Shown in pieces: positions 1-6,800 of a stretch of DNA of 12,376 nt (positions are counted from its first letter, which is position 1; every line of letters begins with the position of its first letter). The notes under the pieces are model-generated. The model saw only the letters and a list, made by a program, of their open reading frames with translations, was not told the DNA's origin and did no database searches. A program made the position numbers and the translations under genes. This DNA is from a bacterium (GTDB lineage: Bacteria > Bacteroidota > Ignavibacteria > Kapaibacteriales > UBA961). The DNA lies in assembly GCA_022844575.1 (NCBI GenBank), contig JALHLL010000093.1, positions 1 to 12,376 on the forward strand, written 5' to 3'.

Positions 1-1128
1 ATCATTCCTTACTTCATCGCTTCTCAATAACTCCGAAGCTTTTTTCTGTACATCATTAAAATCCAACGATGAAAGTTGAATTTTTTCAGATTCTATAAGT
101 TCATTACACTCTTGTGTAAATTGTAATATTATTCTCGAATACTGTAGTAAATCTTTATCATTATCCCACCCATCAATTTCTGAAAAAAAGTCGGATGTAT
201 GTATTAATACTTTACCTTCACCATATATCAGATTATCAATGTTATGTTCTATCGCAAAACTTAGTAAACGTTTCCTTTCTTTATTCTCAGTGGTAAATAA
301 TGTCGTATATAGTTGTCCGAATAAGTTACCGATTAAGGCAAAGTTGCTTTCTTTTTTTCTACATTCTGTTATCAATTCCGAAAGCACTGTACTGTGTAAC
401 ATCAGTTTTTGAACATCTGCGTTTAACTTCACTCCGCTATTGCGAATACTTTCTATGGTTTCTTCAATTTTTACTAAGGCGGGGACCAACGGTTTTATGT
501 ACTGTTCGGTTATGATGTTATTTCTAAGTTCTATAATCTCTTCGTCGGATTGAGTATATATATTCTTTAATTCTTCTAACTGCTCAAGATTTCTTAATAG
601 TGATTCAGCTATTGAATGTATCGTATCAATTCCAAATATTCTAAACAAAGTATAATAGTTTTCTTTTTCATCTTTCTGTTCGGATCCTAATTTTCTTTCC
701 GCAAGCAATGCGATTGCCTCTTCTCTTAATTTATTTGCATCAAAGTCATCGATAATGGAAAAGAGCGGACTTATCTTTGCTTCAACGGGATAATTTCGAA
801 TGAGATTGGCGCAGAAACTATGAATTGTGGATATTTGGGCAGTATTTAATCGTTCTCGTAAATTTCTTACCTTTGTTGCCATACGAACATTACCGATTGT
901 AAGCATGGCATTGTACTCTTGTTCTAATCTTACAGCAACACGTAAACGCATTTCGGCTGCCGCTTTACGGGTAAACGTAATTGCTACAATGGAGCCGATT
1001 TCGACACCTTGTAAAAGCAAACGTACAAAGCGCTCGACCAATACCGTAGTTTTGCCCGAACCTGCATTCGCTGTAACGGCAATATGCCTATCGGTTAATA
1101 ATGCCAAACATTGCTCGCGTGTGTACAT
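1..1128 (-). CDS. addA: UvrD/RecB-family (AddA-like) DNA helicase, N-terminal part, truncated by window edge
   Basis: ATP-dependent superfamily 1 DNA helicase of the RecB/AddA type, the subunit that with an AddB partner resects double-strand breaks for recombination. Reading from the ATG at 1128-1126, 376 codons are open without a stop and continue past base 1. Visible motifs are a Q-motif-like REQ (residues 4-6), Walker A ANAGSGKTT (20-28), motif Ia ITFTRKAAAEM (50-60), motif Ib ISTIHSFC (99-106), and near the edge LDFND (355-359), which matches the LDFxDL segment of AddA/RecB proteins. The C-terminal helicase motifs and the expected nuclease domain lie outside, so full AddA identity is inferred rather than seen. 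It starts 6 nt after the SOD stop codon, in the same frame, with no strong Shine-Dalgarno, so it is probably translated by coupling from the SOD mRNA. UvrD or another RecB-like helicase is the alternative, but the spacing of motifs Ia, Ib and LDFND favours AddA. Confidence 0.88.
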   Translation of the reverse strand, partial: MYTREQCLALLTDRHIAVTANAGSGKTTVLVERFVRLLLQGVEIGSIVAITFTRKAAAEMRLRVAVRLEQEYNAMLTIGNVRMATKVRNLRERLNTAQISTIHSFCANLIRNYPVEAKISPLFSIIDDFDANKLREEAIALLAERKLGSEQKDEKENYYTLFRIFGIDTIHSIAESLLRNLEQLEELKNIYTQSDEEIIELRNNIITEQYIKPLVPALVKIEETIESIRNSGVKLNADVQKLMLHSTVLSELITECRKKESNFALIGNLFGQLYTTLFTTENKERKRLLSFAIEHNIDNLIYGEGKVLIHTSDFFSEIDGWDNDKDLLQYSRIILQFTQECNELIESEKIQLSSLDFNDVQKKASELLRSDEVRND

Positions 1129-1134
1129 ATGAAC

Positions 1135-1851
1135 TTAGCCGTTTAAAAAATTTTCTTCGGCTTTTTTCCAATTCACGATATTCCACCAAGCTTTTACATA
1201 TTCAATACGTCGGTTTTGGTATTTCAGATAATAAGCATGTTCCCAAACATCGAGACATAAAATAGGTTTTCCGTTAATGCCGGAAATTTTTTCTTCCATG
1301 AGAGGGTTATCCTGATTTGCGGTACTACCAATCATTAATTTATTATTTTTTTCATAAAGCCATACCCATCCTGAACCAAAACGCGATAAAGCAGCATTGT
1401 TAAATAATTCGGTGAATTTTTCCATATTTCCGAATTGTGAGTTTATTGCCTCTGCTAGTTTTCCTGAGAGTGATCCGCCAACTCCTTCCGGTGCCATTAT
1501 TTCCCAAAACATTGTATGATTATAATGTCCGCCCCCATTATTACGTATAGCTGTTTGCTTATCCTGAGGCAACATAGCAATAAGCGGCATTAACTTTACT
1601 ATATCGGAAGGCACGGTGAGCCCCGTAACTAACTTATTAAGATTACTGACATATGCGGCATGATGCTTACTATGATGAATCTCCATCGTCGTTTTATCTA
1701 TATATTTATCGAGGGCATCATACGAGTATGGTAACATCGGTAATGTGTATGCTGTATCTGGTGACAATGCACTTAAAATAGTATTACTTTGCATAAGACC
1801 GATTGATACGGCGGTTGCAGTTCCGATAAGAAAATCACGTCTTGTTTTCAT
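1135..1851 (-). CDS. sodA: Tat-exported Fe/Mn-type superoxide dismutase (Mn-like)
   Basis: Superoxide dismutase, converting superoxide to hydrogen peroxide and oxygen. The 238-residue protein begins with a twin-arginine signal (TRRDFLIG at 3-10, then a hydrophobic stretch to about residue 29), so it is probably exported folded and metal-loaded to the periplasm. The mature part begins around YTLPMLPYSYDAL (35-47), like E. coli SodA. The metal ligands are all present by alignment: His59 (in HHSKHH), His112 (in YNHTMFW), Asp201 and His205 (in the signature DVWEHAYY, 201-208). GGGHYNH and the Gln180 in STANQDNPLM resemble Mn rather than Fe enzymes, which place the second-sphere Gln differently, so Mn or cambialistic use is predicted. 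A weak SD (TAGGGG, 1861-1866) lies 9 nt before the ATG. The gene is separated by a terminator from the upstream OmpA-like gene and leads directly into the helicase gene. Confidence 0.95.
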   Translation of the reverse strand: MKTRRDFLIGTATAVSIGLMQSNTILSALSPDTAYTLPMLPYSYDALDKYIDKTTMEIHHSKHHAAYVSNLNKLVTGLTVPSDIVKLMPLIAMLPQDKQTAIRNNGGGHYNHTMFWEIMAPEGVGGSLSGKLAEAINSQFGNMEKFTELFNNAALSRFGSGWVWLYEKNNKLMIGSTANQDNPLMEEKISGINGKPILCLDVWEHAYYLKYQNRRIEYVKAWWNIVNWKKAEENFLNG

Positions 1852-1914
1852 AATTTATAGCCCCTAAATGATTTCCACAAACTTACGAACATCATAAGAA
1901 ATGCCTACTTTCAA

Positions 1915-1943
1915 TTAAAATAAAAAACCCCGCAAAAGCGAGG
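1915..1943 (-). terminator. Rho-independent terminator after the OmpA-like gene
   Basis: On the minus strand a 6-bp stem (CCTCGC/GCGGGG with one G-U pair, arms 1938-1943 and 1928-1933) with a TTTT loop is followed by TTTTTTATTTT. It sits about 40 nt past the stop of the OmpA-like gene and before the SOD gene, so SOD-helicase must be transcribed from its own promoter in about 1852-1914. No long U-tract follows on the plus strand, so it acts in the minus direction. Confidence 0.85.
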
Positions 1944-1982
1944 TCTCGTCATTACAATAATTTTTCGGATAAACTACATTAA

Positions 1983-2810
1983 TCAGATTGTTTCCATTGA
2001 TAAAACAGAACAGGTAAGCTTTACAGGAATTTGTACGCTCGTTGTAACTGTAGTTTTACTGCTTTTTTTGCCTTTTTTAGGTTCTGAGACAGTTTCAGAA
2101 CTTGTACTTAACGTACTCGGCGTAGAGGAATCTAAAATGATGCTTATTCTCTTTTCTCTTGATTTTACGTCTTTTAAATATTCCTGAATAACATTAATTC
2201 TCTGCTGGTTGATCGAAACCGTATTCGTAGAAACCGCAGCAGGCATTGTTTCAGCAGTAGTCTTCGACTTCTTTTTAGATTTTTTTTCAGGTTTCGGAGC
2301 TTCCTTTTTAAGTGGAAGTTCCTTTTCACTTTGTAAAGCAATTTTCACCGATAAACCCCTATTGCTTTTCATCATTTCGATCAATTTGTCAAGTTGGGTT
2401 TTTGCTTGTGTTGACAATTCGGCTTTTGTCGGCGAAAAAACTTCGGTCATAAATAGAGTTTTTCCTGCATTTGCTGCTATTGCTGTAAAGTTTTGTTTTA
2501 ACTCCGTAAACTTCTCGACATTCGGTGTCTCAAAGTCATGTGCTATCGCTATTATGTTCGCGCCCGAAATCTTAACTTTGTATCGAGTTGCGGGACTAAG
2601 AATCACGCTGCTGTAATTCCCATCTTTATCAACCTTTGTGCGATTTTCCTTTCCGGCAGGATCTGAAAAAGAAATATTAACTCCGGTAAATGTTAAGATG
2701 GGCTCATCAGGCTTTACCGTACCTGAAATACTAATTGTAGCTCCGATTTGAGCTGCGGACATATACAGCAAGGCAAAGAAGAGTGTTACAACAATTGCGG
2801 GAAATGACAT
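1983..2810 (-). CDS. Secreted protein with an N-terminal beta-sandwich and a degenerate OmpA-like C-terminus
   Basis: 275 residues with no firm family assignment. Residues 1-20 form a signal peptide (hydrophobic run ending around SAAQ). Residues 25-95 look like a carboxypeptidase-regulatory or transthyretin-like Ig fold (SISGTV start, then DKDGNYSS and SPATRYKVKISG). Residues 116-150 resemble the start of an OmpA/MotB peptidoglycan-binding domain (TLFMTEVFSPTKAELSTQA, then LDKLIEMMKSN), and INQQRINVIQEYLKDV (200-215) resembles its LSxxRAxxVxxYL helix. The GxTD loop that follows the second strand in OmpA is replaced by ALQSE plus a Lys/Pro/Glu-rich insert (168-185), and a second Ser/Thr/Lys-rich insert lies at 228-258. 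The conserved peptidoglycan-contacting Asp therefore appears lost while the helix Arg (R204) remains. The ATG is well supported by GGAGG at 2815-2819, 4 nt away. It is monocistronic, with terminators on both sides. A periplasmic or outer-membrane structural role is inferred only from the fold. Confidence 0.8.
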   Translation of the reverse strand: MSFPAIVVTLFFALLYMSAAQIGATISISGTVKPDEPILTFTGVNISFSDPAGKENRTKVDKDGNYSSVILSPATRYKVKISGANIIAIAHDFETPNVEKFTELKQNFTAIAANAGKTLFMTEVFSPTKAELSTQAKTQLDKLIEMMKSNRGLSVKIALQSEKELPLKKEAPKPEKKSKKKSKTTAETMPAAVSTNTVSINQQRINVIQEYLKDVKSREKRISIILDSSTPSTLSTSSETVSEPKKGKKSSKTTVTTSVQIPVKLTCSVLSMETI

Positions 2811-2877
2811 AAATCCTCCAATAATGATAAAAGTGATTTTATAATGTTAATAACCGATTTTACAGTAAAATGTCGCA

Positions 2878-2920
2878 ATCAAAAGAAATCCTCGTCCACT
2901 TAACTATGTGAACGAGGATT
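2878..2920 (-). terminator. Hairpin terminator after the FKBP gene
   Basis: A long inverted repeat: AATCCTCGT (2887-2895) pairs with ACGAGGATT (2912-2920) and CAC (2897-2899) with GTG (2908-2910) around one C/A mismatch, with an 8-nt loop. On the minus strand it is followed by TTTCTTTTG, a modest U-rich tail, and it begins about 20 nt beyond the FKBP stop codon. The plus-strand side has no U-tract. It separates the FKBP unit from the OmpA-like gene. Confidence 0.8.
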
Positions 2921-2939
2921 ACATTGACGAACAAAATGG

Positions 2940-3647
2940 TTACTTAATTTCTAGTAGCTCAACATCGAATATCAACACTTCATTCGGTCCGATATCCGCG
3001 CCTGCACCGTTTGATCCATATCCAAGTTCAGCAGGGATATAAAAACGATATTTAGCACCTATCTTCATTAATTGTAAACCTTCAGTCCAACCCTTAATTA
3101 CACCTTTAAGAGGAAATGTAGCCGGTTCACCACGGTCAACCGAACTATCGAATTTTTTACCATTTGTCAAAGTTCCGGTATAATGAACAGTTACTGTGTT
3201 TTCGGCTGTCGGTTGTTTTCCATCGCCTTCTTTTATAACTTCATATTGTAAACCGCTTGCCGTTGTTTTTATACCGGGCTTTTTGCCGTTTTGTGCCAGA
3301 AAATCTTGACCTTTTTTGATATTTTCTTCACCTTTTTTGCGAGATTCCGCTTGTTGTTTTTCCATCATTTGTGCCTGAAATTTATTAAGTACCGCCCCAA
3401 CTTGTTCTTCAGTTAAGGCAGTTTTACCTTTTGCATAAGCAGTTTTAATTGCTGCAACCAATGCTTCTTGGTTTATATCAATATTTTGCTGTTTCAAGTT
3501 TGAACCGATTTGTACACCAATACTGTAGCTTACAGAATCTGTAAAATTTTTCAATTGTGGGGCATCGGCTTTTTTATTCTTTTGCTGCGAGCAAGCCTGC
3601 ATGGCGAAAAAACTACCGCAGAGTACTGCGATTACGAATAACTTCAT
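2940..3647 (-). CDS. FKBP-type peptidyl-prolyl cis-trans isomerase, FkpA/Mip-like, probable lipoprotein
   Basis: Folding catalyst that isomerises Xaa-Pro bonds of envelope proteins. The start at 3647 (235 aa) is chosen because AGGAG lies 8 nt upstream and the first 19 residues then form a normal signal peptide ending in MQAC; Cys19 would be lipidated, although the lipobox is slightly atypical. The reading frame is open to an ATG at 3728, but that would add 27 residues in front of the signal peptide. Residues 30-125 are the helical FkpA/Mip N-terminal dimerisation region (VSYSIGVQIGSNL, then the charged helix with QAQMMEKQQAE). Residues 131-235 are the FKBP domain with every pocket residue expected: Y156, F166, D167, V183, I184, W187, Y210 and F227. 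An active isomerase is therefore expected, anchored in the periplasm or outer membrane. It is transcribed divergently from the PNGase-like gene. Confidence 0.93.
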   Translation of the reverse strand: MKLFVIAVLCGSFFAMQACSQQKNKKADAPQLKNFTDSVSYSIGVQIGSNLKQQNIDINQEALVAAIKTAYAKGKTALTEEQVGAVLNKFQAQMMEKQQAESRKKGEENIKKGQDFLAQNGKKPGIKTTASGLQYEVIKEGDGKQPTAENTVTVHYTGTLTNGKKFDSSVDRGEPATFPLKGVIKGWTEGLQLMKIGAKYRFYIPAELGYGSNGAGADIGPNEVLIFDVELLEIK

Positions 3648-3655
3648 TCGGAAAA

Positions 3656-3660
3656 CTCCT
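3656..3660 (-). promoter_or_regulatory. Ribosome binding site that fixes the FKBP start
   Basis: AGGAG on the minus strand, 8 nt before the ATG at 3647-3645. No comparable site precedes the upstream in-frame ATG at 3728, which favours the shorter protein with a proper lipoprotein signal. Confidence 0.75.
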
Positions 3661-3666
3661 AAAAAC

Positions 3667-3694
3667 TTAATATGAATAAGAATACAGATTGCAA
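3667..3694 (-). promoter_or_regulatory. Candidate sigma70-like promoter for the FKBP gene
   Basis: On the minus strand TTGCAA (3694-3689) and TATTAA (3672-3667) are separated by 16 nt and lie just upstream of the SD and the chosen start. Each hexamer matches four of six consensus bases. The region is AT-rich, so chance matches are likely, and the assignment is tentative. Confidence 0.3.
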
Positions 3695-3739
3695 AAATAC
3701 CAACAAAAATCCGAAAAACCTTAATCAAAAAAATTTGTC

Positions 3740-3768
3740 TTGTGCATTGATTAAACTTATCTTATGAT
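3740..3768 (+). promoter_or_regulatory. Candidate sigma70-like promoter for the PNGase F-like gene
   Basis: TTGTGC (3740-3745), a 17-nt spacer, and TATGAT (3763-3768, five of six matches to TATAAT) lie about 50 nt before the ATG at 3817. GGAGGT (3808-3813) provides a strong ribosome binding site. The match is by eye in AT-rich DNA. Confidence 0.4.
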
Positions 3769-3816
3769 TAATTTGCTTTTTGAAAATTATTATCTTTTGT
3801 AAATATTGGAGGTATC

Positions 3817-6800
3817 ATGCGTCATCCTATACGCATTCAAAATGCTGCTTTATTATTGTTCCTTATTTTTCAAGCAGTTACAACAACGACCTTAGCGCAG
3901 CAACGAGATACAACTTGGGTACAAACATTCACTTTCGATTCGATTCATACACGTGAAGCAACCTTCAAATTCCCACCGAAAGGTGAGAAATACGAAAAAG
4001 TGCTGATGTGGTACACATTAAAATGTGACCCTAAAACACCATGGGACAAATATAACTGCGGCGAATGGGACTATTTGACTTACACAGGCATACGTGATTC
4101 GAGCGCACAATTCGATTCGACACGACTTACTTATCCGAACTATCGTCTTTCAAATGGTTCTTCGCCCGATAAGTTTAAGTACACGAGTAAGAATGTTCCA
4201 TCTTATTACAAAAGAGCCATACAAAACGCCAAGCCCTTAGCTCTTAACAATCTAACGCCATACTCCTTAAATAAAAGTTTCGGACAACCTTACAAGTATA
4301 GAGTTAAAGCCGGACAACGTGTCAGATTCATATGCACAAAAGCAACTTTAACGGAAATGGGATTGACGGAAGGTAAAATTGATGCCTTCAGTTTGATATT
4401 AGGTTCAGGTGTTAATTGGGCATCTATATCGGGTAAACCACTTTACGTAGGTCAGGCAAAGATGCACATTGAAAATGACCCTGTTCGTTCTTTCCCGTCA
4501 CAACGAACGACGTATATTCCCGTACTTCCGGCAGCAGATTCAGTTCAGAACTTTGTTGCAAACTCTACTCCGCTTATATGGGATGGGAAAAGTGCTTTGA
4601 TTTTTGATTTTGATATTGATGATAAGACAGATAAAACTGAAATTAGTATGCATGGTTATAATGCCCTAGGAGCTTTAGGAATTAAGGGCTTCGATGAGAC
4701 AAATAAAGCATTGAGCTTTTCAAGGGGCGACCATGTAAATGTTCCCGCAAGTACCTTTAGTCCACTAACAGATGAAGTGACAATAGCATTTTGGCATAAT
4801 GGCGGTGATGCTCAACCCCAAAACAATAATACATTTGAAGCTCGCGGTGCGAATGGTGAACGTATCCTTAATGCCCATGTACCTTGGGGTGATAAAACTG
4901 TTTATTGGGATGCAGGCAATAGTTCAGGGTATGATAGGATTCAGAAGGCAGCTACGGATGATGCAATAAAAAAACAATGGAATCATTGGGCATTTGTAAA
5001 AAATGCAAAAACGGACTCCATGAAAATATATCTGAACGGAGTTTTATGGCATTCGGGAGCTGATAAACAAAGGAATCTCGGTAAGATTACAGATTTCAAA
5101 ATAGGCTCCGGTGTTGATGGTTCATTTAATGGTATGATAGACGAATTTAGTGTTTTTAATAGAGAACTTGGTACTCAAGAAATATTCGAATTGATGCAGT
5201 ATCCTTCCACTGCAAGATTTTTCGGATGCTTGGTACACTTTTCATTTAACGATGCAAATGATACGAGTATTTACACAAGTTATAGATATGGAAATAATCA
5301 GGTTGTTAATGCTACGCTTTTCGGTATGCCTCGGGTTATCGATGCCGACAAAACCGGATTACTCTTTACGGAAACTCTTGATTTCCTACCTGTCGGCGGA
5401 ATAGTAGTACAAAAGTCGGCTCCGGCAATTATAGCTTATCGTGGCAGTTTACCGACAATAGAACGAGAATCCCGTATTGTTACCGACACAGTTTCGGCAA
5501 AACGGATAAATGTTATAAAGTATGATAATCCGACAACAGGAAAAATCATAAAAGAAAATTCACCTAATTATCCTACAGTACCAACAGATACTCTAACAGT
5601 TTATGAAGGTGATATTTACAGCTATACATATGATATTAACGGCAAAAAAACAGATTCTACTTTTATTCCTGCTGAAAATGAAATTAGTAAAGCCGAAAAA
5701 GTATGGTTCAGTTCAATAGTGAATTATGAAATTTGGCGGTACATAACTCCGTATGGTATTGGTTTGGATTTAGGACCTAAAGGATTCAGATGGGTATTCG
5801 ATGTAACTGATTATGAGCCCTTATTACATAATTGGGTACGTTTATATGCAGGTAATACGCAAGAACTTCTTGACCTGAAGTTTCTATTCATTAAGGGTAC
5901 GCCACCCCGTGATGTTATTGCCATTAATAATTTATGGGGTGGAGATCGCTCTCACGGAGATATTGCCGATGATAAAGCATTTACTTCAATGGATATGACT
6001 TTAAGACCTGAAGCTAAAAATTATCGAGTTAAAATAAGAGTGAGCGGGCATGGTTTTGGTGACAATCAAAATACAAACTGTGCTGAATTCTGTCCAAAAA
6101 AACATTTTGTTAAAGTTAAAAATAAAACGTTTGAATGGCTATTATGGAATGAATGCGCTACCAATCCTGTGTATCCTCAAGGTGGTACATGGACATTGGA
6201 TAGAGCGGGTTGGTGTCCGGGTGCGGAAGTACCGACTCAAGATTTTGAATTGACTCCATACGTAACTCCCGGTGAAACCGTATCTATGGATTATGGAATG
6301 GAAAAGTATGATGCGCGTGGCGCATTTGGTAATTATGTAGTTCGTTCACAACTTATTTCATATAGTGCGCCATACTTTGCAACCGACGCTTCTATCGAGG
6401 ATATTATACAGCCGAATGATTGGGAATTTTACAGTAGAATGAATCCGATATGCCATGAGCCAAAAATTGTCATTAAAAACAAAGGTACAAATGAACTTAC
6501 CGCTCTCTCTATTGAATATGGTGTAAAAGGTGGTTCCAAAGCCACATATCAGTGGAAAGGAAAACTGAAATTTTTGGAAACCGATACCTTACTTCTGCCG
6601 CCGATCACTTGGGGTAGTTTGAAAGGTAAACAACGCTTTGAGGTTACTATCAAAAATCCGAATAATGCTACAGATGAGAATATGCTAAATAATTATGGAG
6701 ATGTACGCTTTAATGCTGCACCGATATTTTATTCCGATTTGGAAATCCAATTAAAAACGAATAATCAAGCAGCTGAACAATATGAATGGTATTTAAAAAA

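Noticed and set aside
827..1132. Plus-strand open frame of 101 codons at the left side.
   Set aside because: It is the antisense shadow of the helicase N-terminus, which shows Walker A and motifs Ia and Ib on the minus strand.
1126..1137. Possible readthrough fusion of SOD and helicase, since both are in the same frame.
   Set aside because: Same-frame adjacency has a one-in-three chance, TAA is the least leaky stop, and both proteins have normal family ends or starts.
1878..1885. Bacteroidota-type promoter element TAAGTTTG (TAnnTTTG) on the minus strand ahead of SOD.
   Set aside because: The nearest upstream TTG is 26 nt away, outside the usual spacing, and similar AT-rich matches occur elsewhere (for example TATTTTTG on the minus strand ahead of FKBP).
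2209..2616. Plus-strand open frame of 135 codons inside the OmpA-like gene.
   Set aside because: It is antisense to a gene with a good SD, signal peptide and terminator. Its residues are Phe/Ser/Val-rich, as expected from reading a Lys/Glu-rich gene backwards.
2858..2870. Perfect palindrome TTTTACAGTAAAA upstream of the OmpA-like gene.
   Set aside because: It is a short AT-rich dyad with no second copy and no adjacent convincing promoter, so an operator call is not supported.
3648..3728. N-terminal extension of the FKBP to an ATG at 3728 (262 residues).
   Set aside because: It would place 27 residues before a proper lipoprotein signal, overlap the probable promoter, and lacks an SD, whereas the internal ATG at 3647 has AGGAG at 8 nt.
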